A stretch of DNA of 33,690 nt, taken from Candidatus Endomicrobiellum cryptotermitis. Lineage in GTDB: Bacteria; Elusimicrobiota; Endomicrobiia; Endomicrobiales; Endomicrobiaceae. The stretch spans positions 1-33,690 of the forward strand of contig JAIRNY010000008.1 in the NCBI GenBank assembly GCA_031257835.1, given 5' to 3'. The translations under genes were made by a program, and so were the position numbers. This document shows, in pieces, positions 26,280 to 33,690 of this stretch; within the stretch, counting starts at the first letter, position 1, and each line of letters opens with the position of its first letter. The notes below the pieces were generated by a model. The model was not told the origin of the DNA, made no database searches, and saw only the letters and a program-made list of their open reading frames with translations.

Positions 26280-26452
26280 TACACCAAGTGCCTATCTAAA
26301 AGTACTAATATTTTATAATTTTTAAAAAAGATGATTTATTAATTTAAATACTCTTTATCTTATAGCATGTAGGATTTTAGTATTATAAGGTTCTACCAGT
26401 TTCGACAAAATTTGCTATGACGTATTCAATAGTGGTAAAAGTTTTTTTATAT

Positions 26453-27738
26453 TTATTCCAACAGCCAATTTAAAATATTTTTGACGATTATGCCGTCATA
26501 GGATTTAACAAAAGGTGTGTCTGCCGTTAATATTGTTTTTTTATAGTTGTCTTTTAAGGTCATAAGAGGTGTAAGTTCGCGTTGTTTTGTGTTTTCGTTT
26601 AGCATTGATTGCGTCACTTGATAATACTCAACACCCTTAACTCCTTCAACTACAAAATCTATTTCTGCAGATTTCATTTTTGCATCTTTTTTATCATAAA
26701 TGTCAGACTTGCCGACATAAACTTTAAATCCACGTCTTATTAGTTCCAAATAAACAATATTTTCTAAAATTCTACCACTGTCGCAATCTTTGTCACCAAG
26801 CAAATAATACCTTAAACCTATATCTGAAAGATAATATTTGTCCTGCGTTCTTAAAAGATTTTTCCCTTTAATATCATATCTTTGCACCTTATAGAAAATA
26901 TAGCCGTCGCACAAGGCGTCAATATAATTTTCAAGCGTTTGTGGATGAATTTTGAACCCGTCAGAAGACATAATGTCGCTTATTTTTTTTATAGACGTTA
27001 AGTTGCCTATATTGTCTGCCATAAAACGAATTACCCGCTCTAAACGAGATATTTCCTGTACTTTTTTGTGTTCTCCAACATGTTTTAAGACTATGGAATT
27101 ATATATTCCGGATATATATTCTCGTATTTGCAAGGATAAATTTTGAACGTTATTTTGCATAATCATTTGAGCAACATATGGGAATCCACTAAATCTTAGA
27201 TATTGCTGAAACAGGCTGCTCTTATCTTGATCTTTGTCAAAAATATCGTTATATTCCTTAAATGATAAAGGCAAAATATGTATCTGTATATAACGTCCAG
27301 CAAGCATAGTAGCCCACTGACCGGATTGGAAATGCGACTTTGACTCACTTAAGTATAAATCAACATTGCTTTTAATAAACAATCCGTCTGCGGTACGCTG
27401 AAAGTCTTCGACATTTTGAATTTCATCTAAAAAAACATAATTTCTTATCATTTAATAACTTGGATTGAACATAGTCAAACAATATTTTCCACTCTAAATT
27501 AAGTTATGATAATTAGGATCTTCAAAATTTATGTTTATTATTTGACTTTTATCTACACCTTCAGATAACAATCAGATAACAATTTTTCTTGATATAATTT
27601 AAATAAAGTTGATTTGCCCGAACGGCGAATGCCTGCAATAAATTTAATTACTTGTTTGTCTTTCCAAGATACTAGTTTTTGAATATACTGCAGTCTTTGG
27701 AACCTAATGATGTCTCCTTTTATTAAAAGACAATACAA
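26453..27738 (-). pseudogene. Second-type AAA/DUF4143 ATPase, broken by frameshifts
   Basis: The N-terminal frame (27553-27738) has KLVSWKDKQVIKFIAGIRRS GKSTLF (Walker A) and stops at KLLSDCYLKV. Removing one copy of an 11-base tandem duplication (27562-27583) gives continuous KLLSEGVDKSQIININFEDP, followed by a stop and then EWKILFDYVQSKLLNDKK in another frame. A third frame starts at NYVFLDEIQN (Walker B) and runs clean through the sensor, winged helix, YYLSDIGLRYYLLG and SAEIDFVVEG to the end. AAAGGAG at 27714-27720 is followed five bases later by ATT (27706-27708) where a start codon is expected, so initiation may also be lost. It belongs to a different subfamily from the genes at 9244 and 20995 (GIRRSGKS rather than GMRQ.GK). 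Confidence 0.88.
27562..27583. repeat. Exact 11-bp tandem duplication
   Basis: CAGATAACAAT occurs twice head to tail (27562-27572 and 27573-27583). Eleven bases shift the frame of the ATPase gene; deleting one unit restores the conserved reading, so this is the inactivating event at that point. Confidence 0.9.
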
Positions 27739-27761
27739 AGTATACTATAAAAATTCATAAC

Positions 27762-27866
27762 TTACAAGACATTTTTATTTTCGATTATAAAAATATCTGG
27801 TTTATTTGCTTTTTTTATGATTTGTGATAAATCTTAATCAAAAACAACCAAATTTGTGCCTGGCAT
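27762..27866 (-). pseudogene. Unidentified relic with one internal stop
   Basis: Minus-strand ATG followed by PGTNLVVFD, a TAA, then DLSQIIKKANKPDIFIIENK and NVL with a stop. Both halves are in one frame and look like a protein, so a single stop may have split a small C-terminal segment. I do not recognise the family. Confidence 0.3.
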
Positions 27867-27872
27867 TTTTTC

Positions 27873-28043
27873 CCTGACTTATCCGGTTGTAAACGTTTAC
27901 TTATTAACATTAACTTAAATGCATAAAATAGCATAAAGGCTATGTTATCTTAGCCTTTATGCTATACTTTAAACCATTTAGTTTAAGCTTTTATACTAGA
28001 TATTTATTACTCTTATGTTTAATTCCCAAAAGGTTAAGTCAGG
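27873..28043. repeat. 171-bp segment with 12-bp inverted ends
   Basis: CCTGACTTATCC (27873-27884) is inverted against GGTTAAGTCAGG (28032-28043) with one mismatch. The ends match the AAGTCAGG motif seen elsewhere in the window. The palindrome at 27928-27965 lies inside. It looks like a small non-autonomous element, without visible target duplication. Confidence 0.4.
27928..27965 (-). terminator. Perfect 15-bp hairpin, possible terminator of the macrodomain gene
   Basis: ATAGCATAAAGGCTA (27928-27942) and TAGCCTTTATGCTAT (27951-27965) pair perfectly around an eight-base loop. On the minus strand it is followed by TTTATGC, a weak T tract. It lies about 84 bases past the macrodomain stop, so a structural or mobile-element role is equally possible. 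Confidence 0.5.
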
Positions 28044-28048
28044 AGGTA

Positions 28049-28735
28049 TTAAATTAAAGATTTGTAAATTTTGTAGTTTTCTTTTCCATCTGAACCATAA
28101 CAAACAATAATGATTTCGTCAAAATCGCTGTCGTTGGAAGCAAGAAAATTTTTTATAGCATTTAAAGCTATAGGAGCTGCTTTATCTTTTGGATAGCCAA
28201 ATATGGCAGTTGAAATACAAGGAAAAGCTACAGTGCGTAGATTATTTGTTTTTGCAACTTGTAAAGAGTTTGTGTAGGCACTTGCAAGTAGATTGGCAGT
28301 TTGCGCGTCAGAATAGCTTGAGTATACTGGCCCAACTGCATGGATAATAAAATGAGCAATTAAATTAAATCCTGGCGTTATTTTTGCATCTCCAATATTG
28401 CATCTGTCTGTACTTGATCCTGGAATAGAGGGTATATTACTTTTTATATGTGAATCTAGCAAATTGTGTCCTGCAGCACCATATATAGCACCGCAGACAC
28501 CATCACCTGGATTAAGTTGTGCGTTGGCAGCATTTACTATAGCATCAACTGGTATTTTTGTAATATCTTCGTAAACTAAGCTAACTTTTCCTTTAGTAAT
28601 TTTTTTGTAACTTGTGTCACCGCTATTGGGACTTGTAGTATTATTTTCGTTAATGCGTTGTACTACATTATCTTTTGAACAACCTAAAAAGAATATTATT
28701 GTAAAAAATAAAATATATACAGTAAGCTGTTCCAT
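28049..28735 (-). CDS. Lipoprotein with a macrodomain
   Basis: A 228-residue predicted lipoprotein: hydrophobic N-terminus and lipobox FFLGC with the modified cysteine at residue 19, then a polar linker of about 25 residues and one macrodomain. Domain blocks are VDAIVNAANAQL, GDGVCGAIYGAAG (ADP-ribose loop), NIGDAKITPG, HFIIHAVGPVY, LASAYTNSLQVA and AFPCISTAIFGYP. Compared with the E. coli YmdB loop as I recall it (GGGVDGAI), the catalytic-loop Asp is Cys here. GGAGG stands seven bases before the ATG, supporting the start that includes the signal peptide. Family members bind or hydrolyse ADP-ribose derivatives, normally in the cytoplasm; export to the envelope is unusual. The gene is alone, with a possible hairpin downstream. 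Confidence 0.9.
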   Translation of the reverse strand: MEQLTVYILFFTIIFFLGCSKDNVVQRINENNTTSPNSGDTSYKKITKGKVSLVYEDITKIPVDAIVNAANAQLNPGDGVCGAIYGAAGHNLLDSHIKSNIPSIPGSSTDRCNIGDAKITPGFNLIAHFIIHAVGPVYSSYSDAQTANLLASAYTNSLQVAKTNNLRTVAFPCISTAIFGYPKDKAAPIALNAIKNFLASNDSDFDEIIIVCYGSDGKENYKIYKSLI

Positions 28736-28844
28736 TTAGTAATTCCTCCGGCTTATAAATTATCAATTGTTTTTTTTAAATATAGTTTAACTTTTTATAT
28801 GAAACAACAGTAAAATGAAAAAAGTTGTGAATTAATTGTAAACT

Positions 28845-29600
28845 TTAATAGATGTCTATAGATATGGGGCAGTGGTCAGAACCTAAAATTTCTTTTTCTA
28901 TGGTAGCTGCTTTTAAAAATTTAGTAGCGTTTTTTGAAACAAAAAAGTAGTCTATTCTCCAACCAACATTTCGTTCTCTAGAAGCTGTTTTGTAGTCCCA
29001 CCAAGTATAGTTGTTAGGTTCATTGTTAAAATGTCTAAATGTGTCAACAAAGTTGTTAGCAACAAGGTTGTCCAATTTTTCTCTTTCTATTAGCATAAAC
29101 CCTGAATTTTCTTCGTTTTGTTTTGGTCTTGCTAAATCTATTGTAAAGTGTGCAGTGTTATAATCTCCACATATAATTACGTCTACATTTTTTAAAGTTT
29201 TAATATATTCTAAAAAATAATCATAAAATTCTAGTTTATAGTTAAGACGATCTTTTGATGCTCCACCGTTTGGGAAATATACATTAAAAAGCACAAACTT
29301 TTCAAAATCAAGTTTTAAGACTCTCCCTTCTTTGTCAAACTTTTCATTTTCTATACTAGCGCTTACAGATTTTGGCTTTATTTTAGGCCACACAGCAACA
29401 CCGCTATATCCTTTTTTTTCTGCGCAGGAATAATAAAAATTGTACCCTTTTATTGTCTCTACATCTTTTGGAAATTGAGATTTGTCTGCTTTTGTTTCTT
29501 GCACACATACAATATCAGCATTTTCTTGATTAAACCACTTAAGAAAGTTCTTTTTATATATTGCTCTTATACCATTTACATTCCAAGACACTATTTTCAT
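28845..29600 (-). CDS. xth: Exodeoxyribonuclease III
   Basis: AP endonuclease / 3'-5' exonuclease of base-excision repair. Blocks in order: MKIVSWNVNGIRA, DIVCVQETKAD (metal-binding Glu), GYSGVAVW, FNVYFPNGG, VIICGDYNTAH (catalytic Asp/Asn), YTWWDYKTASRERNVGWRID and YFFVS, and GSDHCPISID with the catalytic Asp-His at the end. At 251 residues it is full length. AAGGA lies seven bases before ATG. No neighbour suggests an operon. Confidence 0.96.
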   Translation of the reverse strand: MKIVSWNVNGIRAIYKKNFLKWFNQENADIVCVQETKADKSQFPKDVETIKGYNFYYSCAEKKGYSGVAVWPKIKPKSVSASIENEKFDKEGRVLKLDFEKFVLFNVYFPNGGASKDRLNYKLEFYDYFLEYIKTLKNVDVIICGDYNTAHFTIDLARPKQNEENSGFMLIEREKLDNLVANNFVDTFRHFNNEPNNYTWWDYKTASRERNVGWRIDYFFVSKNATKFLKAATIEKEILGSDHCPISIDIY

Positions 29601-29682
29601 TTTAATTCCTTAAAGAAAAAATAACCACCAGCATCATTATTATAATTATACATTAAATAATACTTGCTTGCGGTTAAAAAAA

Positions 29683-30149
29683 TTAAAATTTTGCGTTTGC
29701 AATTATCATAACAGGCAGTTTTCCTGTTTTAATAAAATTTGCAAGACCTATTTGTATACCTTGCATATTTTCTGTAGGGATTAACGTTTATAAAACCAAA
29801 CTGCAATCCCTTAACAGATTGAGCTTTATTAAAAAAGCCCCACTGCACTCCGGAAACTTCATTTTCATTCCAGTTTACAAAACCTGACTGTAACCCTTTA
29901 AACGAGTTTGTAATTGTAACAGTTCCTGTTTGCCAGGCTGTTGCGTTGTCAGTTTTAGAATAAATCCAGTTGAACGCTACACCTTTAACGTTTGGAGTGT
30001 ACGTACCAATACCTAGCTCGAGTCCTTCGAGTGTGTCATTTTGAGGTATAGCAATTTTGTACCATAAGGAAAGCTTAATTTGGTGTTGACGCAAAAGAAA
30101 AGCAAGCAAATAATGCCAATGTGGCTAAAGTTAGTAAAACTTTTTTCAT
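29683..30149 (-). pseudogene. Surface-repeat protein (LA_2272-like), two frameshifts
   Basis: ATG at 30147-30149 with an excellent AGGAGG site starts a signal peptide, MKKVLLTLATLALFACFSFA, which runs into a stop after STPN. Another frame resumes as KLSLWYKIAIPQND and LGIGTYTPNVKGVAFNWIYS. It then carries repeats of the type GLQSGFVNWNENEVSGVQWG, FFN and GLQFGFINVNP. A second shift leads to TENMQGIQIGLANFIKTGKL and PVMIIANAKF with the true stop. The G.Q.GF.N repeats resemble the surface-repeat proteins annotated as LA_2272 family in other bacteria; function is unknown. Intact length would be about 155 residues, and two lesions in it make this a pseudogene. Confidence 0.8.
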
Positions 30150-30468
30150 TTACTGCCTCCTTTGTGGTATACGTATTATTTTATTTGTCCTTATTCCGTG
30201 ACTGCATAGTTAGTATTTTTTCAATTTTTAAAAATATATAAATATGTACTACATACTTTATGGAAATATCTATAAGTATATCGTATATAAAAAAATAGAT
30301 AGTGGGTTATTCATTTTGTTAGTTGTAGATAACTTTAATATTTAAGTTAAGACACAGATTTCACAAAAAATTCATATTTAATCTCAAAAAGTTAGCATAT
30401 TTAGTGATATAATATTAAAAGTTAGGATTTTAATTAATTTTGCAAAAGTAATTTTATTAATGGGATAA
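30150..30468. promoter_or_regulatory. Divergent intergenic region
   Basis: AT-rich spacer between the leftward surface-repeat pseudogene and the rightward lipoprotein. A perfect TATAAT at 30408-30413 could be the -10 for the lipoprotein gene; no good -35 stands at the right distance. I see no further structure. Confidence 0.35.
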
Positions 30469-31203
30469 ATGTTTAAAATTTTTTTATTTACAATTTTGTT
30501 ATTGCCTTATATGTTTATTTGTGGATGCGGCAGTGATAATTATAATATTTTTAGAAGAATTGCAAAAACTACAGCAACCACAGGAAGTCGTGTTAGTGAA
30601 GGGCAGACTGCATTAGCAAATGGGAACTATGATCAAGCTAAAGAAATTTTTAAACAGATTATAGATACATCTCCTAGCGATAGAAAAGCTATTGCAGGGT
30701 ATATAACAGCTACTGTTGGTATGCCTGAGCTTATAGGTAAGATAGTAGAAGCTAGTCAAGAATTTAAGGATAGCGGAAACAAAACAATAGTTAATAATTA
30801 CAAAAATGTTGATATAGAGACGGTTCACGAAATGAAAGTAGATCTTGACTATTTGCTAAAAAATCCAGTTGCTCTACAAACAATGTTAAATGAATCAGAT
30901 TCTCAAGCAAATGTTAGCAACGCGTTAGTTTTTGGCCTTGCTGCTGTTGTAACAATTGCTGATAGTACTGATATAAAAGTGGCTCTTGGGATAGTCGGTG
31001 ACGATGTGGATTTTAACAAAATAATTAATAAAGATTTACCGGAGACTCTTAAAACAAGACCAGAAGCAATGGATGTAATTAGTCAAGCTAGCCAGCTCCT
31101 CGATTTTGCTCAAATGTGTGCTACTAAGATAGCTGGTAAAGATAGGGTTATTATGCTAGAAATGGTTGCTAAATTACAAGATGCTCTAAAGATCAATTAT
31201 TAA
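30469..31203 (+). CDS. Lipoprotein with TPR-like repeat, unknown function
   Basis: A 244-residue predicted lipoprotein with a hydrophobic N-terminus and lipobox FICGC (modified cysteine at residue 20). EGQTALANGNYDQAKEIFKQ with IIDTSPSDRKAIAGYI after it resembles one tetratricopeptide unit (about residues 43-80). The rest is helical and rich in alanine and aspartate, without motifs I recognise. It precedes the PorV-like outer-membrane protein by 52 bases in the same direction. That pairing (TPR lipoprotein plus PorV-like barrel) suggests both are outer-membrane components of one unit, though this is inference. Confidence 0.75.
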   Translation: MFKIFLFTILLLPYMFICGCGSDNYNIFRRIAKTTATTGSRVSEGQTALANGNYDQAKEIFKQIIDTSPSDRKAIAGYITATVGMPELIGKIVEASQEFKDSGNKTIVNNYKNVDIETVHEMKVDLDYLLKNPVALQTMLNESDSQANVSNALVFGLAAVVTIADSTDIKVALGIVGDDVDFNKIINKDLPETLKTRPEAMDVISQASQLLDFAQMCATKIAGKDRVIMLEMVAKLQDALKINY

Positions 31204-31255
31204 GAATAATGGCCTCAGTAAATAAATAAAAGACAAGAATGAATAGAGAAGTATT

Positions 31256-32551
31256 ATGAAATATAATGAGAAGTTATTAATATTTTTTATTTTATTAAGT
31301 ATTGGTTTTGCAAAAATACTTTTTGCAGTAAAATATGAAAACAATCTTTTTATAAAAGATGTTCGCCCTATGGGAATGGGTGGAGCATTTACTGCCATTA
31401 GTGATGATGAGGATACGTTTTTTTATAATTGCGCAGGGATAACCCAAATATATGAGGACACACTTCAAATTTTTTCTTTAAGGGCAGATGTGGATAATCA
31501 TGTAATTAAAGCTTACGATTTTTATAATGAAAACAAAGACAATATTCTCAATTTTATGGATCTTTCTCCTGAAAAAAAAGGAGAATTTGTTGATAAGATA
31601 GTAAATAGTAATATGTTAAATTGCGCTCCAAACGTTTTGGTTTCTTTGCCAAACATATTATTTATAAAAAGACCAATAGCCATTAAAAGAAGCAAAAATT
31701 TTTTAAATTTTGGCTTAGGTTTTTTTTCTTATGTTAAAGTTATTGGAGAGTTTGACAAAGGTGCGTTACTTCCATCATTATCATATAAAGGTGAGGTTAC
31801 AGGGGTTGGGATGTTACCGATAGCGTTTAGAATATATTCTTTAAATTCATTAAACCTTCCAGGCGTGCTATCTTTGGGAGTTAATTTAAAATATATGTAT
31901 AGGCTAGTAAATTCAAAGGAAGACCTTTCTCTTATAGAAATAGGAAATTTTGATTTTGGCGGTAATTTTTTTGATGCAACAGCTTTTGGGGTGGATTTTG
32001 GAGCGATATATTATTTAAACTCTAGGTGGCATTTGGGGATAAACACAACAGATTTATATAATTCTCAATTTAAATATAAAAAATCTAAAATCCGTTTTGG
32101 TGATGATAAAAAGTCAGATTCAATAGCAGATACTTATGACTCTCAAGAAATCAGTCCGGTCTTAAATATAGGTTGTGCATATATCCCAGAAAAGTTTTAT
32201 TATTGGCCTGGTAAATATATATATACAAATGAGAATATCACATTTGCGTTTGATTTGGCAGATTTAAATAATCCTAATGAATCGTTTTCTTTAACACCTT
32301 TTAAAAAGATTCATATTGGAACTGAATGTAGGTTAAAGCCATTTTCTTTAAGAGCAGGTTTAAATTCAGGTTATCCATCCTTTGGCGCAGGTATTAGTTT
32401 AAAAGCGGTTAATCTAGAATATGCTTTTTATGGTGAAGAAAAAGGCATATTGCCAGGGCAAGATCCAGACTGGGTGCACAGTTTTTTACTGTCTATTAAG
32501 TTACGTTGGGGGAGGGCGATAAGTTTAGTAAAAGAAAAAAAGCATTGTTAG
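31256..32551 (+). CDS. PorV/UPF0164-like outer-membrane protein
   Basis: A 431-residue protein with a signal peptide ending near FAKILFA (about residues 1-24). It then has the motif VRPMGMGGAFTAISDDEDTF and FYNCAGI, which resembles the R..GMGGA..A..DD..A..YNPAG start of FadL/PorV/UPF0164-type barrels, with cysteine in place of the usual proline. Later segments alternate hydrophobic and polar residues as in beta-barrels (GLGFFSYVKVIGEF, GVNLKYMYRLV, FGAIYYLNSRWHLGINTTDL, LRAGLNSGYPSFGAGISLKA), and it has FAFDLADLN and KIHIGTECRL near the end. The very last residues (VKEKKHC) are not the typical barrel end. The role is unknown; in other phyla such proteins assist secretion or act as porins. Confidence 0.75.
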   Translation: MKYNEKLLIFFILLSIGFAKILFAVKYENNLFIKDVRPMGMGGAFTAISDDEDTFFYNCAGITQIYEDTLQIFSLRADVDNHVIKAYDFYNENKDNILNFMDLSPEKKGEFVDKIVNSNMLNCAPNVLVSLPNILFIKRPIAIKRSKNFLNFGLGFFSYVKVIGEFDKGALLPSLSYKGEVTGVGMLPIAFRIYSLNSLNLPGVLSLGVNLKYMYRLVNSKEDLSLIEIGNFDFGGNFFDATAFGVDFGAIYYLNSRWHLGINTTDLYNSQFKYKKSKIRFGDDKKSDSIADTYDSQEISPVLNIGCAYIPEKFYYWPGKYIYTNENITFAFDLADLNNPNESFSLTPFKKIHIGTECRLKPFSLRAGLNSGYPSFGAGISLKAVNLEYAFYGEEKGILPGQDPDWVHSFLLSIKLRWGRAISLVKEKKHC

Positions 32552-32639
32552 ATATTTGGCTGTGTTGATAGAAACAAGATTATAGAGACAAGAATAGTTT
32601 ATAAAGTTAAGTTATTCTATAAGGGGAACCTTAGAGAAA

Positions 32640-33690
32640 ATGATAGAAAAATATAGGGTAAAATTATTACTAATATTTTGTCTGATTTTGAATATATCAG
32701 GTTATTCATCGATAGCTCAAGACATAGTAATAAAAGATAGAGTAGTTGATCATGAAGTTATTGGAAACGGAATCCTCCCAGATGGCGCTAGTCCTGCTCC
32801 TGTAGGAGTAGCACCTTCTAATAATAATGTAACTATTGTAGGTACAGCAGGAAATGGTCCGATTGCGGGGTTGGATGTTGCTGGTGGGGTTTCAGAAGTG
32901 GCAATGGAAAATGTTGTGTCTAATAGAGTTGACATAAATATTGTTGCGGACGGCGGGGGAGCAGGGACTATTACTGGTGATGTGTACGGAGGTTGGGGTG
33001 ATTTAGATGTGATAAATAACAAGTTAAAAATAACAGGAGGGAATATTGGCGGAGCAGAGGGAGCGTATGGCGGGTCTTCTGTTAAAGGGAAAGCAGAAGA
33101 GAACATATTGGAGATCAGAGGAGGGGCTATTAGTGCAGATGTGTACGGAGGGGTGGGTGATTTAGATGTGATAAAGAACAAGTTAAAAATAACAGGAGGG
33201 AATATTGGCGGAGCACTAGGAGCGTATGGCGGGTATTCTGTTAAAGGGAAAGCAGAAGAGAACATATTGGAGATGGAAGGAGGGGCTATTAGTGCAGATG
33301 TGTACGGAGGTTGGAGTGCTTTAGCTGTGATAAAGAACAAGTTAAAAATAACAGCAGGGAATATTAAAGGTAAAAGAGGAGCGTATGGCGGGTATTCTGT
33401 TACAGGGAAAGCAGAAGAGAACATATTGGAGATGGAAGGAGGGGCTATTACTCATGGAGATGCGATAGGAGGTTGGGGTGATTTAGATGTGATAAATAAC
33501 AAGGTAAAAATAACAGGAGGGACTATTAAAGGTAAAAGAGGAGCGTCTGGCGGGTATTCTGTTAAAGGGAAAGCAGAAGAGAACATATTGGAGATGGAAG
33601 GAGGGGCTATTAGTGCAAATGTGTACGGAGGGAGGGGTGCTTTAGATGTGATAAATAACAAGGTAAAAATAACAGGAGGGAATATTAAAG
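32640..33690 (+). CDS. Autotransporter/adhesin-type protein, N-terminal passenger (runs off window)
   Basis: ATG at 32640 opens a frame that stays open to the last base (350 codons). MIEKYRVKLLLIFCLILNIS plus GYSSIAQ is a signal peptide with probable cleavage near SIAQ-D. A short segment with NNNVTIVG and a glycine-rich stretch follow. From 32979 on, the chain is a series of 53-residue repeats with the pattern DVYGG.(4-5)LDVI.NK.KITGGNI.G plus AYGGYSV.GKAEENILEMEGG. This type (GDVYGG...N.V.I.GG.I) is common in passengers of autotransporters with a C-terminal barrel, like the one at the left edge. The barrel would lie beyond the window. No stop lies inside the window, so ORF finders needing one list only the antisense proline-rich frames. 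Confidence 0.82.
   Translation, partial: MIEKYRVKLLLIFCLILNISGYSSIAQDIVIKDRVVDHEVIGNGILPDGASPAPVGVAPSNNNVTIVGTAGNGPIAGLDVAGGVSEVAMENVVSNRVDINIVADGGGAGTITGDVYGGWGDLDVINNKLKITGGNIGGAEGAYGGSSVKGKAEENILEIRGGAISADVYGGVGDLDVIKNKLKITGGNIGGALGAYGGYSVKGKAEENILEMEGGAISADVYGGWSALAVIKNKLKITAGNIKGKRGAYGGYSVTGKAEENILEMEGGAITHGDAIGGWGDLDVINNKVKITGGTIKGKRGASGGYSVKGKAEENILEMEGGAISANVYGGRGALDVINNKVKITGGNIK
32979..33690 (+). repeat. Tandem 159-bp repeats coding for 53 residues each
   Basis: Units start at 32979, 33138, 33297, 33459 and 33618; spacings are 159, 159, 162 and 159 bases. The longer unit has one extra codon (THGD in place of SAD). Blocks such as GCAGAAGAGAACATATTGGA and GATGTGATAAA.AACAAG are nearly identical in all units. 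Each unit is itself two related halves, both of the form YGG...N.L.I.GG.I, so it arose by duplication of a ~26-residue module. The fifth unit runs off the window. Confidence 0.9.

Larger units (their letters stand above)
27739..28048. other. Intergenic region with relic, inverted ends and palindrome
   Basis: Holds three things treated separately: a protein-like relic on the minus strand (27762-27866), a 171-bp segment with 12-bp inverted ends (27873-28043), and a perfect 15-bp palindrome (27928-27965). No intact gene. Confidence 0.45.

Noticed and set aside
32750-33661. Long minus-strand proline-rich open frames (32750-33424 and 33452-33661)
   Set aside because: They are the reverse complement of the glycine-rich repeats. 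The plus frame has a start, a signal peptide and a known repeat type; the minus frames have no ribosome site or family.
32979-33690. CRISPR-like array
   Set aside because: Units are 159 bp, coding, joined without unique spacers, and far larger than CRISPR repeats.

Overview
The window is AT-rich DNA from a Gram-negative bacterium with lipoproteins, outer-membrane barrels and autotransporters. It carries a compact housekeeping core surrounded by decaying genes. A type III glutamine synthetase, amino-acid symporters, several autotransporters and many fresh frameshifts suggest a host-associated, genome-reducing lineage. The mixture resembles Endomicrobium-type Elusimicrobiota (termite-gut protist endosymbionts), but this is inference; no rRNA is present to settle it.

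Left part (1-10.5 kb): the C-terminal half of an autotransporter, split by loss of one TA unit; a frameshifted ilvD relic; then leftward genes for type III glutamine synthetase (glnN), an NSS-type sodium-coupled symporter, a DAACS dicarboxylate/amino-acid symporter, ThiE, a sirtuin, and a DUF4143 AAA ATPase broken inside its Walker A region. Nitrogen capture plus two Na+/amino-acid importers suggests dependence on imported or recycled nitrogen.

Middle (10.5-20.3 kb): a peptidase U32 pseudogene with at least four frame changes, a short pyrophosphatase-like gene, an mtaB/rsmE pair (rsmE frameshifted just before its GPEGG motif), then the rightward series HIT - rpsU - NIF3-like - dnaG - rpoD. 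The last is the macromolecular-synthesis operon with a NIF3-family gene inserted and a terminator-like hairpin after rpsU. Non-coding stretches hold degraded copies of an interspersed repeat, one pair arranged as a 205-bp inverted-repeat element.

Right part (20.3-33.7 kb): relics after rpoD (including an autotransporter barrel fragment), an intact DUF4143 ATPase, an LTA-synthase-like membrane sulfatase-fold enzyme, a LemA/HtpX pair, a second broken DUF4143-type ATPase with an exact 11-bp tandem duplication, a lipoprotein-anchored macrodomain, exonuclease III, a broken surface-repeat protein, a lipoprotein, a PorV-like outer-membrane protein, and the start of an autotransporter passenger built from 53-residue repeats.

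The most interesting items are the secreted macrodomain lipoprotein (with a second macrodomain relic 13 kb away), the repeat-built autotransporter whose only long closed ORFs are antisense shadows, the interspersed repeat families, and single datable lesions (TA loss, 11-bp duplication). I see no tRNA, rRNA, CRISPR array or intact transposase. I did not find a clear multi-gene novel system.
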